The notes under the pieces were generated by a model that was given only the letters and a program-made list of their open reading frames with translations, made no database searches and was not told where the DNA came from. A stretch of DNA of 64,000 nucleotides from Intestinimonas butyriciproducens (lineage in GTDB: Bacteria; Bacillota; Clostridia; Oscillospirales; Butyricicoccaceae), in contig NZ_JACJKW010000005.1 in assembly GCF_016901775.1 (NCBI RefSeq), positions 1-64,000 on the forward strand, given 5' to 3'. The position numbers were made by a program, and so were the translations under genes. Positions within the stretch are counted from its first letter, which is position 1. Every line of letters begins with the position of its first letter. Positions 50,728 to 58,559 of the stretch are shown here, piece by piece.

Positions 50728-52155
50728 CTAGAAGTTCAGGATTTCGATGGCGTCCTTGATGGTCTTTTCCATGGCCTCGTGGCCGTATTTGTCCACATCG
50801 GCCTTGCTCTTGGGCCCGTGGGTGATGCAGCCTGCGCCGCCGATGCAGCCGCTTTCGCAGGCCATACCCTCGATGAAGTTGTTGGGCAGCACATTCTTGC
50901 TGGCTCGGAGCAGGGCGGCTTTGCATTCGGTGATGCCGTTGCAGGAAATGGCGTTGAGGGTGAACTCGTCCGGGGAGATGCCACATTCCTTCAGGGCCTC
51001 TTCCACTGCCACGGCCAGACCGCCGCTGCGGGCAAAGACCCGGCCAAAATAGGAGGCGTTGTCCAGGGCCTCACCGGGAAGGGAAGCAAGGTCGATCTCC
51101 TTGCTGTCGAAGAGGGCCTGCAATTCCTCAAAGGTGAGGACGCAGTCCACCAGATCCTTCACCCGCTCCTGTTTCCGCTCGGCTTTTTTGGCGGTGCAGG
51201 GGCCGATGAACACCACTTTGCAGCCGGGATGGATGCGCTTGATGTACTTGGCGATCTCGCCCATGGGGGACAGGTTGTGGGAGATATGCTGGGCCATGTC
51301 GGGGAAACTTTTGCGGATGTAATCCACGAAAGCCGGGCAGCAGGAACTGGTGAGGAATTTCTTTTCGGCCAGCTCCTGGGCCTCCCGCCAGGCCACCATA
51401 TCGGCACCCAGGGCCACTTCCACCACATTGAAGAAGCCCAGGGCCTTCAGGCCGGAAACCACCTGCTCCACCGTGGCATGATGGAACTGGCTGGAAATGG
51501 AAGGAGCCACAATGGCAAAGACCTGGTATTTCTGGTTGTTTTCCGATTTCTGGATCAGGTCGATGCAGTCCAGGATGAAGGATTTGTCGGAAATGGCGCC
51601 GAAAGGACACTGGTAGACACAGGCGCCGCAAGCGATACACTTTTGGTTGTCAATGGAGGCCTTTTTGTTTTCGTCCATGTGGATAGCGCCCACCTTGCAG
51701 GCGTTTTCACAGGGACGGGAGGATTTGACGATGGCGCTGTAGGGGCAGGCGCTGACACAGCGTCCGCACTCGATGCACTTTTCCTGATCGATGACGGCCC
51801 GGTGATTCACAATGGAGATGGCTCCCTTAGGACAGGCGTTCATACACCGGTGGGCGATGCAGCCACGGCAGGATTCGGTGACCCGGATGCCGGCCACGGG
51901 ACATTCGTCACAGGCGATGTCGATGACCTCGATCACATTGTCGTTTTCCGGATCGCCGCCCATAGCCATGCGCAGGCGCTCTTCCATGATGGCCCGTTCT
52001 TTGTAGATGCAGCAGCGCATGGTGGGCTGAGGGCCGGGAATCAGCCGGGCGGCGCTGCCCAGAAGCCCCCGGGCCAGATTGTCTTGCCAGGCCAAAGTGG
52101 CCACTTCCTTGAGGGCCTGGTATTTCAGTTCCTGTACTTGTGTATCAAAAACCAT
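50728..52155 (-). CDS. [FeFe]-hydrogenase H-cluster protein with ferredoxin-like domains
   Basis: A 475-residue monomeric iron-only hydrogenase-type protein. An N-terminal helical part (1-75) precedes several [4Fe-4S] motifs: C96/C99/C104/C108, C127/C130/C133/C137 and C173/C176/C179/C183, with extra Cys pairs. The H-cluster domain has all anchoring Cys: SSCCPAF (C272, with C273 next to it), IGPCTAKKAE (C320) and EGMACESGCIGG (C433, C437). Architecture fits the group B type rather than the bifurcating trimeric enzymes. The start at 52155 has AAAGGAAC. It is the last gene of the operon with HydS-like, phosphatase and 2Fe-2S genes, so it may be the catalytic or downstream partner of the sensor. 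Confidence 0.88.
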   Translation of the reverse strand: MVFDTQVQELKYQALKEVATLAWQDNLARGLLGSAARLIPGPQPTMRCCIYKERAIMEERLRMAMGGDPENDNVIEVIDIACDECPVAGIRVTESCRGCIAHRCMNACPKGAISIVNHRAVIDQEKCIECGRCVSACPYSAIVKSSRPCENACKVGAIHMDENKKASIDNQKCIACGACVYQCPFGAISDKSFILDCIDLIQKSENNQKYQVFAIVAPSISSQFHHATVEQVVSGLKALGFFNVVEVALGADMVAWREAQELAEKKFLTSSCCPAFVDYIRKSFPDMAQHISHNLSPMGEIAKYIKRIHPGCKVVFIGPCTAKKAERKQERVKDLVDCVLTFEELQALFDSKEIDLASLPGEALDNASYFGRVFARSGGLAVAVEEALKECGISPDEFTLNAISCNGITECKAALLRASKNVLPNNFIEGMACESGCIGGAGCITHGPKSKADVDKYGHEAMEKTIKDAIEILNF

Positions 52156-52192
52156 AATATTCGTTCCTTTCCTGTTTTCTTTTCGGGAAAGA

Positions 52193-53362
52193 TCAGCAGT
52201 ATTCCACTGTGACCCGTTTGCCCATTTCACGCAGGATTTTTTCCAATTTTTCAATGATGCTCATTTTGAGAGAAAAATCGATGTGCAGGGAGGGGGATTG
52301 GTGGGAGGGGTTTACCGCCCTGCCCACAAAAAAGTGGATATCGGTGGCGTCTTCCAGCAGCACCCGGGCGATCTGGGTAGCGGCGTCGCTGCGGGTGTCC
52401 CAGTGAGAGGGAATGGATTGGGAGGAAGCATAGCGGCTGGATATTTCCAGCACCCGGCTGAGGGTGACGATGCCCTCGGTGACCAGGTCGATGCCCCGGA
52501 TCTTGGCTACCGGCGGAATGTCCGGGTCCACATAATCCTCGCTGATGATCAACTGACGCCCCAGATAGCGGCTGACCATCTGGGCGGTGCTGCCGCCGCA
52601 GACGATATGGGTTCCCTCGCTGGCAAAGAAACGATGCATAAAGGCTTCGTCATCCTCGTGCTGACGGGGCGGCCCCACCAGAAGATTGACCGCCTGCCGG
52701 GTACGCATTTTGAATACGGCCACCGTCACATCGTCGTCGATGCGCTCCAGATACAGATCCCGGCAGGCATCGGCCACCCGGGCGGCCAGGTTCTTGGCCG
52801 AAATCTCCGGAGTGTAAATCTCTTCCACATACTGAAGTACCCCTTCCCGCTGCCAGCCATCAGGGATCAGGTTCCCCAGTCCGGCATGGGTGACTCCATC
52901 GGTCATCAGCAGGAACACATCGCCGCTTTGCAGAGTCAGGCGGCTTTCCAGTATCCGCTTGTCGCCCACCATCAGTTCCTGGGTGGGATACTCTACGCTT
53001 TTGCCGTCCCGCAGCAAAATGGCCTGGGGATTGTCAAACTGGGCCAGGTAGACCTGCCAGTCGGGAAGTACCTGCATCAGCGTGAAGGTGGAATAGGCCA
53101 GCTTGCGCACGCTGCACACCGGCAGAGTCTGGGCCAGGGTGGTAACGCTGTCCCGGATGGACAGATGGTTGGCCGTCATGGTGGCTAAAATCTTGGCGGT
53201 GAGGGTGGCTAAGATGTTGGCCTTGACCCCGCTGCCCATGCCGTCGGAGAGCACAAAGGTGGTGGCGTCATCGTCGGAGACCGTGGTGAAAAAATCGCCG
53301 CACAGATCTTCTCCTTGCTTGTTCAGGCTGACAAAGCCGCTTTCCATACATAATGTGTTCAT
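52193..53362 (-). CDS. SpoIIE-type PP2C protein phosphatase of the hydrogenase module
   Basis: A 389-residue protein whose first 230 residues are a SpoIIE/RsbU-type PP2C phosphatase. Metal-binding acidic motifs are VLSDGMGSG (D40), LLMTDGVTHAG and the late DDDVTVAVF. The last 150 residues (from about LLVGPPRQHEDD) are not recognised; they include a GTHIVCGGSTAQMVSRYLG stretch that looks like a separate folded domain. There is no membrane segment. The ATG overlaps the stop of the H-cluster sensor gene by four bases, so the two are made together. The presumed role is dephosphorylating a Ser/Thr-phosphorylated partner in response to the sensor; the substrate is not encoded nearby. Confidence 0.85.
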   Translation of the reverse strand: MNTLCMESGFVSLNKQGEDLCGDFFTTVSDDDATTFVLSDGMGSGVKANILATLTAKILATMTANHLSIRDSVTTLAQTLPVCSVRKLAYSTFTLMQVLPDWQVYLAQFDNPQAILLRDGKSVEYPTQELMVGDKRILESRLTLQSGDVFLLMTDGVTHAGLGNLIPDGWQREGVLQYVEEIYTPEISAKNLAARVADACRDLYLERIDDDVTVAVFKMRTRQAVNLLVGPPRQHEDDEAFMHRFFASEGTHIVCGGSTAQMVSRYLGRQLIISEDYVDPDIPPVAKIRGIDLVTEGIVTLSRVLEISSRYASSQSIPSHWDTRSDAATQIARVLLEDATDIHFFVGRAVNPSHQSPSLHIDFSLKMSIIEKLEKILREMGKRVTVEYC

Positions 53363-55053
53363 GGCAGTTTTTCCTCTTCCATGGCCACGGTGTTTTTCAG
53401 CTGGGTGAGGGCCACCTTGGTTTCGGCTGCCGTCTCGCCCAGGAGAGAAGCGATCTCATGGACGATGCGCATTTGTTTTGCAATGATCTGGTCGGTGATT
53501 TCCACGGCCTCGCTTTTGGTTTTTTGCAGGGACAGACGGGTTTTTTCCGCCTGGGTGATGTCCTTCATCAGGCAGATCACCAGGTTGTTGCTTTCATCGG
53601 AGATAAAGACCTGCTCCACATATTTGTCGTAAGCTTCCAGATAGGTTTTGCGGGCCTTGGTGTGCTCCCCGGAAGAAAAGGCGGTAATGAATTCGAAGTC
53701 ATCCATCAGGTCAGAGACCTGACGGCCGGTGAACACCGTGTCCCCGGGCAGACCGAGAATGTCAGCCAGGGCCCGGTTGGCCAGTTTGATGCGCAGGGCG
53801 CTGTCCACGGCCAGAATGGCGTTGGGGGAGTTGCTGATGATTTTGTCGGACAGGGATTCCGCCCGTTTTTTCATATAGGGCAGGCACATGGTGATATCGG
53901 CCTTGCCCTGGAAGATGGCAATGGCTTTTTCCCGGCAGGTGGAGTAGCCGCAGGTACCGCAGTTCAGCTCATCCGCCGGGCTGTTTTTGCCCAGTTTCCG
54001 CAAAATATCCTGGATCTCTTCTTCGGTGGGCATTTTGGCCTGAGAATAGCGGGGATGGAAGGTGCGTTCCAGGGGCAAAGTGGGCTGGGGAGGAAAGTCT
54101 TCCAGAGTGTCGGCAGTATGGGCAATGCGGATGCGCCCTTCCAGCCGGTTGCGGGCGTCGGCACTCATTTTGGGGCCGCCGGCACAGGAACCGGTGCAGG
54201 CACGCAGTTCGATGAAGCAACGGTGCAGCCGGCCGGCCTTGATCTCATTCAGGGCGGCGATGCAGTTTTCCAGACCGTCCACCGACAGATAGGAATAATC
54301 CTCCTGTTTGTTCATGCAGCCGATGACCCCTCCCGGCAGGGGGAAGGAGCGGCTGCGCCGCCGGGGCTCCGGGCTGCACTGGGCGCCGTGAAGATCCACC
54401 GGCAATTTATTGCTGACAAAAAGGGCGTTGAGCTCATCATAAGTCAGAGCGTAATCGGTGAGACCCGGGTTCTCATCGCATTCGTTTTTGGCGGCGATGC
54501 AGGAGCCGATGTAGACGATGGCGGCATCGGGGCCAAAGCGGCGGCGCAGCAGCTTGGCCTCGGCCTGCATGGGGGAGAGCACCGGGGCCAGCAGGGGCGT
54601 AAGAGAGGGGAAATGCCGCTCGATGAGCAGCACCACCGAGGGGCAGCAGGAAGAAAGGATCACATCCCGGTCCCCTTGGGCCACCAGGTTTTCATACTGG
54701 GTTTTCACCAGGCAGGCGCCCTCTGCCGATTCAAAGGCGTCGGCAAAGCCCAGGGTCATCAGCTGACGGCGCAGCGGCCCGAATTCATCGGGGCCGTATT
54801 GGAAGGAAAAGGATGGCGCCACCATGGCGTATACCGGCTTTCCCGACTGGAGCAGCTGGCGCACCGGCTGGATATCCCACCGGGCCTGGTTGGCATATTG
54901 GGGGCAGGCCAGCACACACCGGCCGCAGAGGACGCAGTCCTCATCGATGACCTCGGTGTGATGATCCCGCATGGCGATGGCTTTCACCGCACACCGGCGG
55001 ATGCATTTATAGCAGTCCTTACAGTTGGCTTTCTGAAAGCGCAGAACATCCAT
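53359..55053 (-). CDS. hydS: PAS-containing sensory [FeFe]-hydrogenase (HydS / group C type)
   Basis: A 564-residue H-cluster protein built as a sensor. Two [4Fe-4S] motifs come first (C11/C14/C17/C21 and C40/C43/C46/C50). The H-cluster domain has SSCCPS (C136/C137), IGSCIAAKNE (C185, with Ser in place of the usual Pro) and ELRACTGSCAGG (C286, C290). Then comes an RnfB-like Fe-S motif (C365, C368, C373, C390), a PAS domain (about 401-510) and a helical coiled-coil tail. No kinase domain is attached; the PP2C gene overlapping its stop is the likely output. This matches the phosphatase-linked sensory hydrogenases known from Clostridia. It follows the 2Fe-2S gene by four bases. Confidence 0.9.
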   Translation of the reverse strand: MDVLRFQKANCKDCYKCIRRCAVKAIAMRDHHTEVIDEDCVLCGRCVLACPQYANQARWDIQPVRQLLQSGKPVYAMVAPSFSFQYGPDEFGPLRRQLMTLGFADAFESAEGACLVKTQYENLVAQGDRDVILSSCCPSVVLLIERHFPSLTPLLAPVLSPMQAEAKLLRRRFGPDAAIVYIGSCIAAKNECDENPGLTDYALTYDELNALFVSNKLPVDLHGAQCSPEPRRRSRSFPLPGGVIGCMNKQEDYSYLSVDGLENCIAALNEIKAGRLHRCFIELRACTGSCAGGPKMSADARNRLEGRIRIAHTADTLEDFPPQPTLPLERTFHPRYSQAKMPTEEEIQDILRKLGKNSPADELNCGTCGYSTCREKAIAIFQGKADITMCLPYMKKRAESLSDKIISNSPNAILAVDSALRIKLANRALADILGLPGDTVFTGRQVSDLMDDFEFITAFSSGEHTKARKTYLEAYDKYVEQVFISDESNNLVICLMKDITQAEKTRLSLQKTKSEAVEITDQIIAKQMRIVHEIASLLGETAAETKVALTQLKNTVAMEEEKLP

Positions 55054-55057
55054 GGCC

Positions 55058-55297
55058 TTATCCTTTCAGCACATACTGGCGGAAGATGTCGGCGGCATTT
55101 TCGGTGGTGACGCCGCTGATGGGCTCCCCATCGATTTTGACGCTCACCCCTTCGCCGCAGTTGCCCAGGCAGAAAGCGGGGCGCAGGGTGATCTGCTCTT
55201 CCAGCTGGTTTTCACGGATCAGGTTTTCGAAGATGGTTTTGACTTCGTAAGAACCCTTTACATGGCAGGAACTGCCGATGCAAACTTGTATCATCAT
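55058..55297 (-). CDS. Small thioredoxin-like [2Fe-2S] ferredoxin
   Basis: A 79-residue protein of the NuoE/HydC-like thioredoxin-fold [2Fe-2S] family, with ligands C6, C11, C43 and C47 in CIGSSCHVKG and CLGNCGEGV. It could pass electrons to or from the H-cluster proteins encoded downstream. The start is one of two adjacent ATGs (55297 or 55294) with AAGGAGG 9 bases upstream. It is the first gene of the four-gene module. No NADH-binding partner (HydB/NuoF-like) is present in the window. Confidence 0.88.
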   Translation of the reverse strand: MMIQVCIGSSCHVKGSYEVKTIFENLIRENQLEEQITLRPAFCLGNCGEGVSVKIDGEPISGVTTENAADIFRQYVLKG

Positions 55298-55367
55298 AGC
55301 AGGTGGCCTCCTTGGAATAAGAATGGGGAGAAACGGGGGAAAGCTCCCCCTTTTTCAGTTCGGAAGT

Positions 55368-55396
55368 ATTATATCAGATACGCTCAGGATTGAACA
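55368..55396 (-). promoter_or_regulatory. Candidate promoter of the hydrogenase module
   Basis: On the minus strand: weak TGTTCA (55396-55391), a 17-bp spacer and perfect TATAAT (55373-55368). The leader includes a GGGGGAGCTTTCCCCC hairpin near 55338-55353. Confidence 0.45.
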
Positions 55397-55427
55397 GAGC
55401 AAAAGGGAGAAAGAGGAAGAAAAGACA

Positions 55428-55465
55428 GAAAAAAGCCCCCACCGGAACAGATGGGGGCGAAAAAT
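55428..55465 (-). terminator. Terminator of the flavodiiron protein gene
   Basis: On the minus strand GCCCCCA pairs with TGGGGGC, followed by TTTTTT. It separates the flavodiiron gene from the hydrogenase module downstream on the same strand. Confidence 0.75.
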
Positions 55466-55470
55466 TTTTT

Positions 55471-56664
55471 TTACTTTTTCAGAGCCTGAGCAAATTCTTT
55501 TCCCATTTCACGGGCATTTGCCAGATCCTCTTCGGTGGGCTTCAGCTTGACCCGCAGGCCGGGCAGGGGGAGCTTGAAGCGCAGGGACTTGAGCCGTTCC
55601 ATCAGGTTGGGCACGGCCTCGCCGCTCCAGGCAAAGGAGCCGAAGGCGCCGGCCACCTTGCCCCGGTGAATCACCGGGTTGAGCCCCAGCAGCATTTCAT
55701 ACACAGGGGGCAGCGCATCGCCGATGAGGGTGGGGGAGCCCAGCAGGAAACCGTCGGACTGGACGATGGCCTGGAAGGCCTCCTGCTTGTCGTCGGTGAC
55801 CAGGTCGAACATACGCACATCGGAAACGCCGCCTTCCCGGATGCCCTGGGCGATGTTTTCGGCCAGCTGACGGGTGTAGCCATAGGCAGACACATAGCAG
55901 ATGGCAGCCATGGGCTCTTTTTTGGCTTCCGGCTGGGACCAGGTGCGGTACATCTCCAGATATTTGGGGATATCCCGGCGCAGCACAGGACCGTGGCCAT
56001 TGCCGATAAACTGGATGTCCAGGTTTTCGATCTTCTTCAGAGCTCCCAGCATATGGGGGTTCTTATAAGGCCCGATGATATTGTCGAAGTAGTATTTATA
56101 AGCTTCGGTGAAATCCCCGTCGATCCGATCGTTGAACACCCGCTCATCGCTGTAATGGCAGCCGAAGCTGTCGCAGGAGAAGAGGGCCTTTTCTTCGGGG
56201 CAATAGGTGTACATGGAGTCGGGCCAGTGGAGCATGGGCACCTGGAGGAAGCGGAGGGTCAGGCCGCCCAGGTCGATCTCGTCTTTTTCGGTGACAGCCT
56301 GGCAGGGGAAGGGCTTATTGACGATCTCCTGCAAAAAGGACAGGGCGGTCTGGGTGCCCAGCACGGTGGCGTTGGGGGCGATCTCCAGCATCCGGGCCAC
56401 CGAGCCGGAGTGATCGGGTTCGGTGTGGTCCACAACGATGTAGTCGATCTCCGAGGGATCCATCACCTGGCGGATCTTTTCCAGATGTTCATCGAAAAAT
56501 TTATCTTTTACTGTTTCAAACAGGGCGGTCTTTTTGCTGCCCCGCAGCAGATAGGAGTTGTAGCTGGTGCCATGATCGGAGTGCATGACAATGTCAAAGA
56601 CCCGCAGATCCGGGTCCAGAGCTCCCACCCACCAGATATGTTCTGTGGCTTGCAATGCTTTCAT
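55471..56664 (-). CDS. fprA: Flavodiiron protein (A-type flavoprotein, FprA)
   Basis: A 397-residue flavodiiron protein that reduces O2 to water or NO to N2O. The N-terminal metallo-beta-lactamase domain has the diiron ligands H80, E82, D84 (DHTEPDHSG), H146, D165 and a later GHGPV His. The C-terminal flavodoxin domain (from about residue 255) has an FMN loop, SAYGYTRQLAE. Electrons would come from rubredoxin or a similar carrier, not encoded here. It has its own promoter (56716-56743) and lies immediately upstream of the hydrogenase module on the same strand, separated by a terminator. Confidence 0.95.
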   Translation of the reverse strand: MKALQATEHIWWVGALDPDLRVFDIVMHSDHGTSYNSYLLRGSKKTALFETVKDKFFDEHLEKIRQVMDPSEIDYIVVDHTEPDHSGSVARMLEIAPNATVLGTQTALSFLQEIVNKPFPCQAVTEKDEIDLGGLTLRFLQVPMLHWPDSMYTYCPEEKALFSCDSFGCHYSDERVFNDRIDGDFTEAYKYYFDNIIGPYKNPHMLGALKKIENLDIQFIGNGHGPVLRRDIPKYLEMYRTWSQPEAKKEPMAAICYVSAYGYTRQLAENIAQGIREGGVSDVRMFDLVTDDKQEAFQAIVQSDGFLLGSPTLIGDALPPVYEMLLGLNPVIHRGKVAGAFGSFAWSGEAVPNLMERLKSLRFKLPLPGLRVKLKPTEEDLANAREMGKEFAQALKK

Positions 56665-56715
56665 GAAATCTCCGTCCTTTCTATAATCAATGAAAAAATC
56701 ATTGTTTACCGAAAC

Positions 56716-56743
56716 AGTATACTATATCCTGTCAAATTTTCAA
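56716..56743 (-). promoter_or_regulatory. Promoter of the flavodiiron gene
   Basis: On the minus strand: TTGAAA (56743-56738), a 16-bp spacer and TATACT (56721-56716). Confidence 0.55.
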
Positions 56744-56774
56744 GGGTTTTCTCACAGATTTCACATGATTTTTT

Positions 56775-56803
56775 TTGCATTTTTCCAGCGGGTGTTGTAT
56801 AGT
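56775..56803 (+). promoter_or_regulatory. Sigma-A promoter of the glycerate kinase gene
   Basis: TTGCAT (56775-56780), a 17-bp spacer and TATAGT (56798-56803), about 100 bases before the start codon. Confidence 0.65.
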
Positions 56804-56904
56804 AGAGTCTATCCAATAAGCTAGCCGCCCTTTTCAGAAGGAGAATGGGAGGCAGTTTGTTGTGAGTGAGGGAAAATTTGCGCATCGCGCGGAGGGAAGA
56901 AAAA

Positions 56905-58050
56905 ATGATTTTTGTGGTTGCGCCCGATTCGTTCAAGGGCAGCCTGACTTCGAAAAATTTCTGTGATACGGCGGAGAGCGCTTTGCTGGAGCGGTTCCCC
57001 GGGCTTACGGTGTACAAGGTGCCTATGGCCGACGGCGGCGAGGGCACGGTGGAGGCCCTGATTCTGGCCACCGGCGGCAAAAAACAGAGCTGCTGGGTCA
57101 CCGGCCCCTTGTTTGACAAGACCATGGCGGCCTATGGCATCATGGGCGACGGCAAAACGGCGGTGATCGAAATGTCCAGCGCCGCCGGTCTCCCGCTGAT
57201 CCCGTCCTGGAAGCGGGATCCCTTTACTTCCACCACCTATGGCGTGGGAGAGCTGATCGAGGATGCCCTGGAAAAAGGATGCACCCAGTTTATCATGGGC
57301 ATCGGCGGCAGCGCCACCAACGACGGCGGCGCCGGCATGGTGGAGGCTCTGGGGGCTCAGCTGCTGGATAAGGATGGGGTCCCCATCCCGTCGGGGGCGG
57401 CGGGGCTTCTGAAGCTCCATTCCATCGATCTTTCCACCATGAATCCCAAGGTGCGTCAGGCCAAGTTCCAGGTGGCCTGCGATGTGTCCAATCCCCTGTG
57501 TGGACCTCATGGAGCAGCCTATGTGTTCGGGCCTCAGAAGGGAGCCAAGCCCAAGGATCTGCCCCTGCTGGACGAGGCCTTGCGCCGGTTCAGCCAGGTG
57601 GTCAAGCAGGATCTGGGCAAAGACATCCTGGATACGCCGGGCAGCGGCGCGGCCGGTGGTATGGGCGCAGGGCTGATGGCGTTCTTTGATGCTCAGCTGG
57701 TTCCCGGCTTCCAGATCGTCAATGAAGGGGTGGGGTTTGAAGCGCTGCTTCAGAAACTGCGCCCTGATGTGGTCATCACCGGAGAGGGCCGGATGGACGC
57801 CCAGTCGGTGATGGGCAAGCTGCCGGTGGAAGTGGCCAAGGTGGCCAAAAAATACGGCGCCCGGGTGGTGGCCGTGGTGGGCAGTAAAGGCCAGGGCTAT
57901 GAAAAGGCGATGGAGGCCGGAGTGGATGCCGTCTATGAGCTGAAAGAAAAAGACATGACCTTGGAATATTCCATGATGAATGCCGCAGAGCTTTTGCACA
58001 ACAAGCTGCAGAAGATCAATTTCCTGCCGGCACAGGAAAAGCGGGACTAA
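56905..58050 (+). CDS. glxK: Glycerate kinase
   Basis: A 381-residue glycerate kinase of the GarK/GlxK family, phosphorylating D-glycerate to 2- or 3-phosphoglycerate with ATP and so feeding the lower glycolysis encoded earlier in the window. Signatures: the N-terminal VVAPDSFKGSLTS, VPMADGGEGTVEAL, GIGGSATNDGGAGM near residue 131 and VITGEGRMDAQS near residue 290. The start at 56905 follows GAGGGAAG; the frame is open for 13 more codons upstream, but these are not family-like. It is monocistronic or leads a short run with the next gene, with a terminator-like hairpin between. Confidence 0.94.
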   Translation: MIFVVAPDSFKGSLTSKNFCDTAESALLERFPGLTVYKVPMADGGEGTVEALILATGGKKQSCWVTGPLFDKTMAAYGIMGDGKTAVIEMSSAAGLPLIPSWKRDPFTSTTYGVGELIEDALEKGCTQFIMGIGGSATNDGGAGMVEALGAQLLDKDGVPIPSGAAGLLKLHSIDLSTMNPKVRQAKFQVACDVSNPLCGPHGAAYVFGPQKGAKPKDLPLLDEALRRFSQVVKQDLGKDILDTPGSGAAGGMGAGLMAFFDAQLVPGFQIVNEGVGFEALLQKLRPDVVITGEGRMDAQSVMGKLPVEVAKVAKKYGARVVAVVGSKGQGYEKAMEAGVDAVYELKEKDMTLEYSMMNAAELLHNKLQKINFLPAQEKRD

Positions 58051-58053
58051 ACA

Positions 58054-58090
58054 AGCGGGCAGCAGGTGATGAAATCTGCTGCCTGTTTTC
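58054..58090 (+). terminator. Probable terminator after glycerate kinase
   Basis: GGCAGCAG (58058-58065) pairs with CTGCTGCC (58076-58083), followed by TGTTTTC. The T-tract is short, so read-through is possible. Confidence 0.6.
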
Positions 58091-58117
58091 CATAGCCAGC
58101 AAAAAGGAGGCGGTTTT

Positions 58118-58540
58118 GTGGATGTAGTCTATCGTTTTCAATCTTCCATCCCGTATAGCCTGCACGACGGGCGGGTGAATAGGATGGTGTGGGAGGATGG
58201 AGATCTGCGTCTATTCTTTCAGGATGGATATCTGGAGCTTTCCCAACCGCCTCGCCCGGTAGAGGGCCAGGTGAGTATCCGGCAGGTGGACGAGGATTTT
58301 TCCTATATCCATTTTCTCAGCGACTGTGGCCGGTTCGGCTCGTTTCAAGGGGAAAAGATACCCCTTTCGGAGTTTATCCGCCGGTATCCGGAGTTTTCTT
58401 TTGAGATCGTGGGCGAATACTATGGCTACCAGAGCCTGGTTTATGGGGGCTATCTCTCACTTCCCGAGAGGGAAAGTGTGGTGGATATGACCCTGTCCAT
58501 CACCTATACCGGGGCCACTGTCTACGAAAGAGCAGAATAA
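58118..58540 (+). CDS. Conserved-looking hypothetical protein
   Basis: A 140-residue soluble protein rich in aromatic and acidic residues, with no signal peptide, membrane segment or recognised motif. Strand-rich patterns suggest a beta-sheet protein. The start is GTG at 58118, supported by an AAGGAGG site at 58104-58110. It is 19 bases upstream of the ClC gene and probably cotranscribed with it. No function is proposed. Confidence 0.7.
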   Translation: MDVVYRFQSSIPYSLHDGRVNRMVWEDGDLRLFFQDGYLELSQPPRPVEGQVSIRQVDEDFSYIHFLSDCGRFGSFQGEKIPLSEFIRRYPEFSFEIVGEYYGYQSLVYGGYLSLPERESVVDMTLSITYTGATVYERAE

Positions 58541-58559
58541 AAAGAGTGGAGGAAGCACG

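Noticed and set aside
50507-50760. Short plus-strand frames in the repeat region before the hydrogenase operon
   Set aside because: They consist of repeat DNA with shifting frames, lack ribosome sites, and have no domain similarity.
50728-55297. Interpretation of the hydrogenase genes as an electron-bifurcating HydABC complex
   Set aside because: There is no flavin/NADH-binding HydB-like subunit, and one H-cluster protein has PAS and coiled-coil regions with an overlapping phosphatase, which points to sensing.
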